31,662 nt of DNA from an uncultured Sutterella sp. (GCA_905194315.1 CAJJRX010000024.1:1-31662); one strand, 5' to 3'. Shown: positions 1-7,605, numbered from the stretch's first letter. Notes: generated by a model from the letters alone, not told the origin. Program-made: numbers and translations.

Positions 1-49
1 AACCTTGCCAAGGTTGAGGTCGCGAGTTCGAGACTCGTTTCCCGCTCCA
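1..49 (+). tRNA. tRNA-Gly (anticodon GCC), 3' part
   Basis: The window opens inside this tRNA. The right part of the anticodon arm is visible (AACC, loop TTGCCAA, GGTT), giving anticodon GCC. A T-arm follows (GCGAG, loop TTCGAGA, CTCGT), then the acceptor strand TTCCCGC, discriminator T and an encoded CCA at 47-49. The 5' half lies outside the window. Confidence 0.93.
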
Positions 50-60
50 GAATTCAGAGA

Positions 61-92
61 AAAGGAACTTGACGTTCAAGTTCCTTTTTTTC
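61..92 (+). terminator. Rho-independent terminator after tRNA-Gly
   Basis: A perfect 12-bp stem (61-72 pairs with 76-87) with a CGT loop runs straight into a T-run ending at 92. It lies 11 bases after the tRNA-Gly CCA end, so it probably ends that tRNA transcript. tRNA-Leu would then need its own promoter or depend on read-through. Confidence 0.85.
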
Positions 93-113
93 TATAACGG
101 CTTTAGTGACGCT

Positions 114-204
114 GCCGGGATGACGGAACTGGTAGACGTAGCGGACTTAAAATCCGCCGCCATTGTAAAACGGCGTACGGGTTCGACCCCCGTTCCCGGC
201 ACCA
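114..204 (+). tRNA. tRNA-Leu (anticodon TAA)
   Basis: This is a complete class II tRNA. The acceptor GCCGGGA (114-120) pairs with TCCCGGC (194-200), followed by discriminator A and encoded CCA (202-204). The anticodon stem GCGGA/TCCGC encloses loop CTTAAAA, giving anticodon TAA. A variable-arm hairpin and the T-loop TTCGACC follow. The long variable arm and the anticodon fit tRNA-Leu, which reads UUA and UUG. Confidence 0.95.
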
Positions 205-399
205 CTAAACTTCTCTTTGCCTCTCCCCTCATACCTCTGCTTGAATACCGGTCCGTTTTGTCAGGCCGGTGGCGGTTGCACAGCCTGTCTGCGGTAAAGA
301 CTGTTCTCGTGGCGTCGCCTGGCACCTGCCGGCACTGGCTGAAGCGGTTATTCTGTTACCTGAATCGAGACTGAGAGAAAGTTCACACCGCTGAGGTGA
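205..399. other. Gap between tRNA-Leu and the transposase fragment
   Basis: I see no convincing gene here. A short inverted repeat (ACCGG / CCGGT, about 247-276) could be a weak tRNA terminator. Read on the minus strand beyond the stop at 400, I find no recognisable continuation of an IstA catalytic domain in any frame, so the transposase gene looks truncated by deletion rather than by a single stop. Confidence 0.4.
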
Positions 400-768
400 T
401 CAGCGCTCTGTGGTGGAAGTTTGTCGCTGAACTTTATTCTCCTCGAGCCATTTTGACCGAAGTTTGCGGGTATAGTGCTGGACAGTACGCAACGCAACTG
501 TAACACCGAACTGTTTTATCAGCTCCTGCCGGACGGCCGCACAATTTCCCTGATGTCTGCGGAACGCTTCTTCAATAAAAATTCTATGCGGATCCAGACG
601 GCTTTTATAGATGCGTGGTCTTCTGCGCTCTAATCCGCTAAGAGCCGGTGCGTTCCAGTATTTGCGCACAGTGATACGTGAAAACCCGGTTTTTCGGGCT
701 GTATGACGAATTGAATACCCATGACTCTTGAAGTCGTGAATCAAAAGGATCTCTTCTTTCGATAGCAT
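400..768 (-). pseudogene. Truncated IS21-family transposase (IstA), N-terminal DNA-binding part
   Basis: The 122-residue product resembles only the start of an IS21-type IstA transposase. It begins MLSKEE, continues with a helix-turn-helix at about residues 18-38 containing RKTGFSRITVRKY, and has a second winged-helix-like segment to about residue 105. Full IstA proteins are usually near 400-520 residues with a DDE integrase core. That core is absent, and no istB partner follows. The ATG at 768 has a plausible upstream purine-rich site (AAAGGG), so a short DNA-binding protein could still be made. It sits just downstream of a tRNA gene, a common insertion neighbourhood. I regard it as a remnant, or possibly a domesticated DNA-binding protein. 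Confidence 0.65.
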
Positions 769-801
769 AACCGCCCTTTTGCATTAAAACCCGTAATTCT
801 T

Positions 802-866
802 CGCCATATTAGATGGATGAGACCTGCCTATCTTCCAAAAATTCCCTTTGGCGGTCCAATATGGCG
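802..866. repeat. Imperfect inverted repeat upstream of the IstA fragment
   Basis: CGCCATATT at 802-810 and AATATGGCG at 858-866 form a perfect 9-bp inverted repeat 47 bases apart, and partial similarity continues inward. It lies about 35-100 bp upstream of the transposase start. That is where IS21 elements carry their left-end repeats, so it may be the surviving end or the transposase's own binding sites. No matching right end was found near 205-400. Confidence 0.45.
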
Positions 867-965
867 TTGCACCAGAAAAAGGTAACAGATTTTTCCAGCC
901 TGCTGCAACAGGCATTTTATTTTTTCTCCCGCCTGTTTATCAGTTTCACCTTCCCGGAAACGGCA

Positions 966-1041
966 AAAGCACTCGTGATCACTCACAAGTGCTTTAGCTT
1001 AACCAGTTAGCTGACAGGGCCGGAAGGGCAAGAACCGGCCC
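966..1041 (-). terminator. Tandem hairpins downstream of dcuA
   Basis: Two hairpins lie just past the dcuA stop. The first is GGGCCGG/CCGGCCC (1017-1023 with 1035-1041). The second is AAAGCACT/AGTGCTTT (966-973 with 988-995), followed on the minus strand by a short T-run. Together they form a plausible terminator for the aspA-dcuA transcript. The loops are long (11 and 14 bases), so termination may be incomplete. Confidence 0.55.
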
Positions 1042-1055
1042 CGTATACAGGTCTC

Positions 1056-2390
1056 TTAGTGGAACAGGCTGGTAGCCAGGAAACCAAGAGCGACGGAAAG
1101 AACGATCGCCAACGTGCCAGGAATGAAGAAGGCATGGTTGAAGACCCACTTACCGATACGGGTCGTACCCGTGTAGTCCATCTGCACAGCGCCCAACAGC
1201 GTCGGGTAGGTCGGCAGAACGAACAGAGCGGACACGGCAGCGAAGCTGGCCACGAGCATGTAGCTGTCACCGGGGTTGGCAGCCGTGATACCCAGAGCGG
1301 CAACGATAGCCGGGGTAATGGCCTTGGCCGTAGCAGCCTGAGAGTACAGGAGCATGGAAGCCAGGAAGAACACAACAGCCAGAAGAGCAGGCGTGGAGCT
1401 CACGGTACCGGCAGCCAGTTCCTTAATTTCACCGGCATGGCCGGAAACGAACGTGTCACCCAACCAGGCCACGCCGAACACGCAGATGCAGGCGATCATA
1501 CCGGACTGGAACACAGAGCTCGAACCGATCTTGCTCAGGTCGATCTTGCAGAAGACGGAAATGAGCGAAGCGATCAGGAACATGAACGACCAGATGGCAG
1601 CGTCACGCTTGACGATAACCGGATCGATCAGGCCGACAGCCGGCGAAATAGCGGAGGCGTAGAACACCACGCAGAGAATGCCGAGCAGGAAGATCAGAAC
1701 GGAGAGCTTGGCATGCGGGAGCAGCTTCTTCTGTTCATGCGTCGGAGGATTAACAAGACCCTTGGCAAGGCGATCCTTGTAGACGGGGTCGCTGTCGAGG
1801 TCCATGTTGGAGATCAACGTCATGATGAAAGCGGTGAGCATGCAGCCGATGAAGGTCGTCGCAATCCAGATGCAGAGCAGAAGCGGATAGCTCCAGCCGA
1901 ACTTTTCGAGCACGCCGGACATGTAGATCACAGCGGCGGAAACCGGCGAGGCGGTAATGGCGATCTGAGAGGCCACCACAGCGATGGAAAGCGGTACGCA
2001 CGGACGGATGTGCTGTTCCTTGGCCACTTCAACGATCACAGGGATCATCGAGAAGGCGGTATGACCGGTACCGGCGAAAAACGTCAGCACATAGGTCACA
2101 ACAGGAGCAAGGTAGTTAATCTGCTTGGGGTTGCGACGGAGGATGCCTTCAGCGATCTGAACGAGGTAATCCAAACCACCAGCGAGCTGCATGGCGGAAA
2201 TGGCTGCGATCACGGAGGCGATGATCAGGATCACGTCCCAGGGCACATTACCCGGGGCCATGCCGAAGATCAAACCGAGCACGAGCACACCAGCACCGCC
2301 AACATAGCCGATGCCAATGCCGCCCAAGCGAACACCGAGGAAAATCGCCACGAGGACGACGAGAAATTGAAGAAGAATTGTAATAGACAT
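1056..2390 (-). CDS. dcuA: Anaerobic C4-dicarboxylate antiporter, DcuA type
   Basis: This is an inner-membrane carrier of the DcuA/DcuB family, which exchanges aspartate, fumarate or malate for succinate during anaerobic growth. The protein is hydrophobic throughout, with about 10-12 membrane segments. Several stretches match DcuA rather than DcuB: AISAMQLAGGLDYLV near the N-terminus, QIAITASPVSAAVIYMS, ACICVFGVAWLGDTFVSG, LLYSQAATAKA and TGTTRIGKWVFNH near the C-terminus. I place the start at the ATG at 2390 (444 residues) because it aligns with the known DcuA N-terminus. A TTG 12 bases further up would add four residues. There is no clear Shine-Dalgarno; instead a strong hairpin lies just upstream. 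It follows aspA on the same strand, the same order as the enterobacterial aspA-dcuA operon, so product and substrate uptake are probably coupled. Confidence 0.93.
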   Translation of the reverse strand: MSITILLQFLVVLVAIFLGVRLGGIGIGYVGGAGVLVLGLIFGMAPGNVPWDVILIIASVIAAISAMQLAGGLDYLVQIAEGILRRNPKQINYLAPVVTYVLTFFAGTGHTAFSMIPVIVEVAKEQHIRPCVPLSIAVVASQIAITASPVSAAVIYMSGVLEKFGWSYPLLLCIWIATTFIGCMLTAFIMTLISNMDLDSDPVYKDRLAKGLVNPPTHEQKKLLPHAKLSVLIFLLGILCVVFYASAISPAVGLIDPVIVKRDAAIWSFMFLIASLISVFCKIDLSKIGSSSVFQSGMIACICVFGVAWLGDTFVSGHAGEIKELAAGTVSSTPALLAVVFFLASMLLYSQAATAKAITPAIVAALGITAANPGDSYMLVASFAAVSALFVLPTYPTLLGAVQMDYTGTTRIGKWVFNHAFFIPGTLAIVLSVALGFLATSLFH

Positions 2391-2398
2391 AGCATTGG

Positions 2399-2426
2399 TC
2401 AAAGGCTTAATGCCCGAAGCCTTTGA
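2399..2426 (-). promoter_or_regulatory. Hairpin in the dcuA translation-initiation region
   Basis: TCAAAGGCTT (2399-2408) and AAGCCTTTGA (2417-2426) form a perfect 10-bp stem with an 8-base loop. On the mRNA it ends about 8 nt before the dcuA ATG and occupies the place where a ribosome-binding site should be. There is no T-run, so it is not a normal terminator. It could limit dcuA translation or mark an RNA-processing boundary between aspA and dcuA. Confidence 0.5.
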
Positions 2427-2452
2427 TTCCTCTTTGTGGTTGGTATGTTATC

Positions 2453-2525
2453 CCGCCCACGACAACTGGTCAAAGGGGTGGGCGGTCATTTTCTCAATCA
2501 GGAGCCGCCCAACGGGTGCGGCTCC
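2453..2525 (-). terminator. Hairpins between aspA and dcuA
   Basis: The first hairpin after the aspA stop is GGAGCCGC/GCGGCTCC (2501-2508 with 2518-2525). The second is CCGCCCAC/GTGGGCGG (2453-2460 with 2478-2485). Neither is followed by a proper T-run. They may be partial terminators or 3'-end stabilisers that keep aspA mRNA above dcuA mRNA. Confidence 0.5.
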
Positions 2526-2542
2526 CGACTATCCTTGTTCAA

Positions 2543-3940
2543 TTATTTTTCGAACTTCGGATTGATGAGGTTTTCATAGGTAAAGGTCTTGTCCCATTCG
2601 GCCTGGGTCATCATGCCCTTTTCTTCGACAACGAGCTGATGCAAGGACTTGCCGGTAAGGAAGCCTTCGCGGGCGACGTTGGCGCAGGGCTTGTAACCGA
2701 AGTGCGGCTTCAGGAGCGTCACAATACCAAGAGAACCCATCACGAGATCTTTGCAGTGGTCAGCGTTCACCACGATGCCGTCAACACACTTTTCACGCAG
2801 TGCCGTGCAAGCGTTGGAGAGGACCTTCATCTGGAGGTACAGGGCGAACGTAATCACAGGTTCCATGACGTTGAGTTCGAGCTGACCGGCGGAAGCAGCC
2901 AGCATCACCGTCGTGTCAAGACCGATAGCGAGGAAGGAGGCCTGATTGGTCACTTCCGGGATAACGGGGTTGACCTTGCCCGGCATGATCGAGGAGCCAG
3001 GCTGGAGCTGCGGCAGAACGAGTTCGGACAAGCCGGTACGCGGGCCGGAGGCCAGCAGACGCAGGTCGTTGCAGACCTTCGTGAGCTTGACAGCGAGGCT
3101 CTTGCAGGCGGACGAGAGGGCAACATAGGAGCCGCAGTCGCTCGTCGCAGCGATCAGGTCGCAGCTGTTCTTGAAGTCAATACCCGTGAATTCAGCGAGG
3201 TACTTGACAGCAAGAGCGGGATAATCGGGGTGAGCGGTAACCGTGGTACCGATAGCGGTGGCACCGAGGTTAACAACCTTGAGGTGTTCCTGAGCTTCCT
3301 TGATCACCTTGACTTCGTCTTCGATGGTCTTGCCCCAGCCATGGAATTCCTGGCCGAAGGACATCGGGACGGCGTCCTGCAGGTGGGTACGGCCCATCTT
3401 GAGAACGTTCTTCGTTTCTTCAGCCTTCTTGTAGAAGGAGCCGACGAGAGCTTCAACCGTCTTCAGGAGTTCGTTGGAGCGAAGCAGCAGGGACAGATGC
3501 AGAGCGGTCGGATAGGTGTCGTTCGTGGACTGGCCGAAGTTGGCGTGGTCGTTCGGAGAAACCTTCTTGTCGCCCTTGGCGAGACCGAGGTGTTCGCAAG
3601 CGAGGTTGCAGATCACTTCGTTGACGTTCATGTTCGTGGACGTACCGGCACCACCCTGGAGCCAGTCGGTGACGAACTGATCATTGTACTTGCCAGCGAT
3701 GAGCTGGTCACATGCCCACATAAGCGCATCAGCGACGTCAGCAGGGATGCAGCCGAGTTCCTTGTTAGCCTTCGCAGCGGCCTTCTTCACATAGCCGAAA
3801 GCGATGGGGAAGAACGGTTCCTGGGACATCGGCATTTCCGTGATGTGGAAATTGTGCTTGCCGCGCATGGTCTGCACGCCATAGTAAACATCATCAGGGA
3901 TCTCGAGTTCGCCAAGGAAGTCGCTTTCAATACGGGACAT
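2543..3940 (-). CDS. aspA: Aspartate ammonia-lyase (aspartase)
   Basis: This cytoplasmic enzyme deaminates L-aspartate to fumarate and ammonia, feeding fumarate respiration. It belongs to the fumarase/aspartase superfamily. The signature loop GSSIMPGKVNP lies at about residues 315-325. GRTHLQDAVPMSFGQEF (about 183-199) and GGAGTSTNMNVNEV (about 97-110) are the other conserved active-site regions. Aspartase is preferred over fumarase C because of the overall likeness to AspA and the dcuA neighbour. The length (465 residues) is normal. The start is the ATG at 3940: GAGGAG lies 7-8 bases before it, and an upstream in-frame ATG at 3955 would put that ribosome-binding site inside the coding region. 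The gene probably forms a transcription unit with dcuA. Confidence 0.95.
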   Translation of the reverse strand: MSRIESDFLGELEIPDDVYYGVQTMRGKHNFHITEMPMSQEPFFPIAFGYVKKAAAKANKELGCIPADVADALMWACDQLIAGKYNDQFVTDWLQGGAGTSTNMNVNEVICNLACEHLGLAKGDKKVSPNDHANFGQSTNDTYPTALHLSLLLRSNELLKTVEALVGSFYKKAEETKNVLKMGRTHLQDAVPMSFGQEFHGWGKTIEDEVKVIKEAQEHLKVVNLGATAIGTTVTAHPDYPALAVKYLAEFTGIDFKNSCDLIAATSDCGSYVALSSACKSLAVKLTKVCNDLRLLASGPRTGLSELVLPQLQPGSSIMPGKVNPVIPEVTNQASFLAIGLDTTVMLAASAGQLELNVMEPVITFALYLQMKVLSNACTALREKCVDGIVVNADHCKDLVMGSLGIVTLLKPHFGYKPCANVAREGFLTGKSLHQLVVEEKGMMTQAEWDKTFTYENLINPKFEK

Positions 3941-3997
3941 ATTTATGCTCCTCATAAATAAGATGTTGGTGCAGGCACCCCTGCCCGCAGCCTGGTT

Positions 3998-4079
3998 CTA
4001 AGAGTACGAGTTTGGTCCTGGACTCTTAGGGAGATAATCTGTTTTGGCTACCTCTAAAGGGGCGAGGTAACCAAAACAG
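3998..4079 (-). terminator. Long stem-loop after frdB plus a second inverted repeat
   Basis: Downstream of frdB a 16-bp stem with one mismatch (4039-4054 with 4064-4079) has a 9-base loop. A second repeat, CTAAGAGT/ACTCTTAG (3998-4005 with 4022-4029), follows closer to aspA. No T-run follows on the minus strand. The first structure probably marks the frdAB 3' end. The second may be a partial terminator or an operator for aspA. Confidence 0.55.
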
Positions 4080-4094
4080 TCTAGTTACATTATA

Positions 4095-4901
4095 TTACTG
4101 CCGAACGGGCTTGATGGGAATAGCTTTTTTCTGGGACGGCAAAACCTTGTCGTACCCGCGCATACCCTGTTCAGCCATCTTGCGGCGGATAAATGCGATC
4201 TGGGTCTTCAGAGGAAGATCCTTCGGGCAGAAGTCGTGGCAGGCGAGCAGCGACATGCAGCCGAACACGCCGGATTCGTCACCGACGACTTCATAGTAGT
4301 CGGCGTCGTTACGCGTATCGCGCGGATCCAGACGGAAGCGGGCGATCTTGTTGATGCCGACGCCGCCGATGAAGTCCGGACGGATACGGACCGTACCGCA
4401 ACCGGCGATACAGCAGCCGCATTCCACACAGCGGTCGAGAACGTAAATGTCTTCGGCGAGCTGCGGGTCCATCGGAGCTTCCTTCTTGCGAAGGTCAACT
4501 TCTTCTTCCTTCATGTGAACCCATGTTTCCATGCGTTCGGACATGTCACGCATCCACTTGCCGGTGTTGACCGAGAGGTCACCGATCAGTTCGAACGCGG
4601 GCAGCGGGGCCAGCGTGAACTCGGACGGGAGGTCACGGGTCAGCGTACGGCAGGCGAGACCGGGCTTGCCGTTGATCATCATGGCGCAAGAGCCACAGAT
4701 GCCGGCACGGCAAACAAAGTCAAACTGCAACGAGGGATCCTGCGTGTCACGCAGTTCGTTCAAAGCAATGAACAGCGTCATGGAATCGGATTCTTCCAAT
4801 TCATACGTCTGCATGTGCGGAACACTTTCCGGATCCTGGGGATTGAAGCGCAGAATGCTAATCTTCAGCATGCGGTGCTTCTTCTCTTGAGTATCAGCCA
4901 T
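4095..4901 (-). CDS. frdB: Fumarate reductase iron-sulfur subunit
   Basis: FrdB passes electrons from the membrane quinol site to the flavin subunit. The cluster ligands are all visible in the 268-residue product. A plant-ferredoxin-type [2Fe-2S] site uses C64, C69, C72 and C84 (CRAGICGSC). The [4Fe-4S] motif CVECGCCIAGC starts at C158, and C215, C221 and C225 (CHDFCPK) complete the [3Fe-4S] and [4Fe-4S] sets. The sequence resembles the Wolinella/Campylobacter FrdB with an extra C-terminal tail of about 20 residues ending IPIKPVRQ. The start ATG at 4901 has GGAG nine bases upstream; an ATG at 4907 and a TTG at 4916 are less well placed. It begins 16 bases after frdA, so the two are co-transcribed. 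Confidence 0.95.
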   Translation of the reverse strand: MADTQEKKHRMLKISILRFNPQDPESVPHMQTYELEESDSMTLFIALNELRDTQDPSLQFDFVCRAGICGSCAMMINGKPGLACRTLTRDLPSEFTLAPLPAFELIGDLSVNTGKWMRDMSERMETWVHMKEEEVDLRKKEAPMDPQLAEDIYVLDRCVECGCCIAGCGTVRIRPDFIGGVGINKIARFRLDPRDTRNDADYYEVVGDESGVFGCMSLLACHDFCPKDLPLKTQIAFIRRKMAEQGMRGYDKVLPSQKKAIPIKPVRQ

Positions 4902-4917
4902 TTGCATCAGCTCCAAA

Positions 4918-6903
4918 TTAATCTTTCAGCGGTTCATCGATACGTTCGTTCTTGCCCTTGAGGCGAGCAGGCAGGAGGTGCTGGTACGGCATAAGGGCTT
5001 CCTGAATTTCGAAGCGGTCCTTGCCTTCAGCTTCCATCTTGGCGCGGATAGCATCCACTTCAGCCTGACGCTTGGCAGATTCCGGATTTTCGATGTAGTT
5101 CTTGACACCGTAGCCGCGGAATCCCGGGGGCAGTTCCATCTTGCTGATGTCGAGCTTCTGATAGCTGAGCGTCGGCAGGGTGTCGCCTTCCTTCCAGGTA
5201 GCGAGCGTACGGCTGAGCCAATCCACGTCATTACGGACCGGGAAGTCTTCACGGTAGTGAGCACCACGGCTTTCCTGACGGTTAAGAGCACCGCAGGCCA
5301 CAGACAGAGCCACGCGGAGCATGGACTGAGTGCGGTATGCATAGATGAGTTCGGGGTTCGGGCCGACCACATCCTTGACGCAAACGTTGAAAGAACGCTT
5401 GTAGAGATCTTCGAGCTCGGAAACGGCGCTTTCCATATCCTTGCCCTTGCGGAAAATACCGATCTTGGTCGTCATGATGTCTTGCATGCGGGAACGCAGT
5501 TCGTATGCGTTTTCGCTGCCGCCGTTGGACGTGAAGTGCTTCATACGGGCAGCTTCCTTGTTCACGGCGTCGTAAACGATGGAGGCAGGAATATCGATGG
5601 CGTTTTCGGCCTTGTCGCAGAAGTCGGCGATATATTCACCGACGATCATGCCGGCAACGACGGTTTCAGCAACGGAGTTGCCGCCAAGGCGGTTAAAGCC
5701 GTGCATGTCCCAGCAGGCAGCTTCACCGGCAGCAAACAGACCCTTGAGCGTGGGGCTTTCGCCGGTGGGCAGCGTACGGATACCACCCATGGTGTAGTGC
5801 TGGGCAGGACGCACAGGAATCCATTCCTTCGTCGGGTCAACACCCATGAAGTAATGGCAGATTTCATAGACTTCACGCAGCTTGTGCTTGATGTGGTTTT
5901 CACCAAGAAGCGTAATGTCAAGCCAGATGTGTTCGCCGAAGCGGCTCTTGACGCCCTTGCCCTGAGCAATGCGTTCTTCCATACGACGGGAGACCACGTC
6001 GCGGGAGGCCAGTTCCTTCTTTTCAGGTTCCACATCAGGCATGAAACGGTGACCGTCAACGTCACGCAGCAGACCGCCGTCACCGCGGCAGCCTTCCGTC
6101 ACGAGAATACCGGCAGGGAAAATACCGGTCGGGTGGAACTGAATGGCTTCCATGTTGCCCAGAGCGGCAACGCCGGTGTTCAGAGCGAGGTCGTAACCGA
6201 TACCTTCGCAGATCACGGCGTTGGTCGTGACGCGGTAGATACGGCCGGCACCACCGGTAGCGATAGCGGTAGCCTTGGAGACATAGGCCATCAGTTCACC
6301 GGTGATCAGGTCACGGACAACAGCACCGTAGCAGCGCTTGCCGTCGTGAATGAGCGACATGGCTTCAACACGTTCGATCACAGGCACCTGTTCAGCAATG
6401 ATACGGTCGGAAACCGCATTGAGCATTGCGTGGCCCGTACAGTCGGAAACGTAGCAGGTACGCCACTTCTTCGTGCCACCGAAGTCACGCTGGGCCACAA
6501 GGCCGGCAGCTTCTTTACGTTCGGTAATCGTGACCTTTTCGCCATTGATAATGACCTGGCGATCACCCGGGGTGATACGGCTCCAGGGCACACCCCAGGC
6601 GGCGAGTTCACGCACTGCCTTCGGGGAGGTGTTGACGAACATACGCACGACTTCCTGGTCAGCACCCCAGTCAGAGCCGCGCACGGTGTCGCCGAAGTGG
6701 ATGTCTTCGTTGTCGCCCATACCCTTGATGACGTTACCAAGAGAGGCTTGCATACCACCCTGGGCAGCCTTGGAGTGGCTGCGCTTCGGCGGAACGAGCG
6801 ACAGGACGATCGAGTCGTGCCCACGGCGCTTGGCAGCAACGGCCATACGCAAACCGGCAAGACCGCCACCGATCACGAGCACGTCGGTGTAGATGATTTT
6901 CAT
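4918..6903 (-). CDS. frdA: Fumarate reductase flavoprotein subunit (Wolinella type)
   Basis: This catalytic subunit reduces fumarate to succinate on the cytoplasmic face of the membrane. The 661-residue product follows the Wolinella succinogenes enzyme closely. The Rossmann motif GGGLAG lies at about 12-17, and SHSKAAQGG contains the covalent-FAD histidine H43. H257 (QFHPTG) and R301 (ASRDVVSRR) fall at the same positions as the Wolinella catalytic residues. RPAQHYTMGGI and FAAGEAACWDMHGFNRLGGNS lie in the capping and FAD domains. The start ATG has AGGAG ten bases upstream and overlaps the stop of a small upstream frame (ATGA). Unlike the Wolinella frdCAB operon, no cytochrome b subunit gene is adjacent on either side. 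Quinol fumarate reductase is the likely direction given aspA and dcuA, though succinate oxidation cannot be excluded. Confidence 0.94.
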   Translation of the reverse strand: MKIIYTDVLVIGGGLAGLRMAVAAKRRGHDSIVLSLVPPKRSHSKAAQGGMQASLGNVIKGMGDNEDIHFGDTVRGSDWGADQEVVRMFVNTSPKAVRELAAWGVPWSRITPGDRQVIINGEKVTITERKEAAGLVAQRDFGGTKKWRTCYVSDCTGHAMLNAVSDRIIAEQVPVIERVEAMSLIHDGKRCYGAVVRDLITGELMAYVSKATAIATGGAGRIYRVTTNAVICEGIGYDLALNTGVAALGNMEAIQFHPTGIFPAGILVTEGCRGDGGLLRDVDGHRFMPDVEPEKKELASRDVVSRRMEERIAQGKGVKSRFGEHIWLDITLLGENHIKHKLREVYEICHYFMGVDPTKEWIPVRPAQHYTMGGIRTLPTGESPTLKGLFAAGEAACWDMHGFNRLGGNSVAETVVAGMIVGEYIADFCDKAENAIDIPASIVYDAVNKEAARMKHFTSNGGSENAYELRSRMQDIMTTKIGIFRKGKDMESAVSELEDLYKRSFNVCVKDVVGPNPELIYAYRTQSMLRVALSVACGALNRQESRGAHYREDFPVRNDVDWLSRTLATWKEGDTLPTLSYQKLDISKMELPPGFRGYGVKNYIENPESAKRQAEVDAIRAKMEAEGKDRFEIQEALMPYQHLLPARLKGKNERIDEPLKD

Positions 6904-7034
6904 TTCCTAAGGTCTCCTAGATTTAAAGACTTAGCAGCCGGGTCCGCCATCTGACTGTGCGGGGTACCGGGATGCGGGGTCAAATCTTCATTGAGTTTCT
7001 GAATAAACTCTGCTTCCATTGCCCTTGAGTTCAT
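6900..7034 (-). CDS. Small 44-residue frame coupled to frdA
   Basis: I do not recognise this product. The frame begins with ATG at 7034, and its TGA overlaps the frdA ATG by four bases (ATGA), an arrangement typical of translational coupling. The product starts MNSRAMEAEF and ends LNLGDLRK. It is hydrophilic, with an acidic and amphipathic N-terminal half (EAEFIQKLNEDL) and no membrane segment, so it is not the missing FrdC. An internal ATG (codon 6) follows AAGGGCA and may be an alternative start. The frdA ribosome-binding site lies inside its last codons. It could be a real small protein, a leader peptide controlling frdA translation, or chance. Confidence 0.5.
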   Translation of the reverse strand: MNSRAMEAEFIQKLNEDLTPHPGTPHSQMADPAAKSLNLGDLRK

Positions 7035-7240
7035 TTGTTGAGTGAGTTCTCTGAGGGAACCCGACCGGAGAGATGTCTGACAGATTGATTCATCACTCCG
7101 GCATTAGCAAATCAGCCTAGGTCAACTGGTGTCTTGGCGCTTTTATAGCAGTTTCTGATATACCCCCTGAGGTTTCTTGACTGTTTCTTTGTTTAGGTCA
7201 AGAAAAACATGGAGCTTTACAATCTGCAACCCTTTTTATA

Positions 7241-7256
7241 TACGTATTTATACGTA
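7241..7256. promoter_or_regulatory. Palindromic element copy 1, TACGTA-N4-TACGTA
   Basis: TACGTATTTATACGTA has two TACGTA hexamers spaced one helical turn apart (10-bp period). It differs from the reverse complement of the copy at 7606-7621 at a single base. It lies about 210 bp upstream of the small frame and about 340 bp upstream of frdA. It looks like a binding site for a dimeric regulator, identity unknown. Confidence 0.5.
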
Positions 7257-7525
7257 ATTTGTCAGGGATGCATAACTAGTACAATCCTTCCACCTGACTT
7301 AGATATAACTTACTAATCTTCGCAAAGTTTAAAATGACTACCTATTGAGAGATATTAGGGAAAACCCTAATATCTGGCATAGACTAAATTATATTGTTGA
7401 TATATAAGAACTTTATAGTGTTTTTCGCATAGAAAAGCAGATTTTTTTATTTCCCCTGCAACCCCTGACCATGCCCTGTTTTGAAGATTTCCCCGCGGAA
7501 TCGCTGAAACAGTCAAATCTTTATA

Positions 7526-7541
7526 TACCCATTTATAGGTA
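7526..7541. promoter_or_regulatory. Palindromic element copy 2 (degenerate)
   Basis: TACCCATTTATAGGTA matches copy 1 at 13 of 16 positions. With five flanking bases (TTATA) on the left the match is 18 of 21 (7236-7256 against 7521-7541). It is the weakest of the three copies. Confidence 0.35.
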
Positions 7542-7605
7542 GTGGTAAGCCCTGATTCAGTCGCTTTCTGCTGACTTTTTCCCTCGGCGTGATACATTTT
7601 TGACA

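Noticed and set aside
813..1010. 65-codon plus-strand frame after the transposase fragment
   Set aside because: It runs through the hairpin after dcuA, has no ribosome-binding site and no recognisable product.
1059..2426. Long frame opposite dcuA (455 codons) and the similar one opposite aspA (2423-3961)
   Set aside because: Compositional shadows of well-supported genes; their products are low in hydrophobic core residues and match nothing.
4978..6954. Open frame of 658 codons on the strand opposite frdA
   Set aside because: frdA is certain, and its strong codon bias (few TTA, CTA or TCA codons) leaves the opposite strand free of stops. The predicted product resembles no family.
7081..7100. 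Possible FNR site (TTGATTCATCA)
   Set aside because: The two half-sites are two bases apart rather than the four needed for an FNR/ANR site.
7274..7279. ACTAGT resembling a Trp repressor half-site (also at 12669, 12714 and about 18952)
   Set aside because: Only single hexamers, not the paired operator, and no tryptophan genes are nearby.
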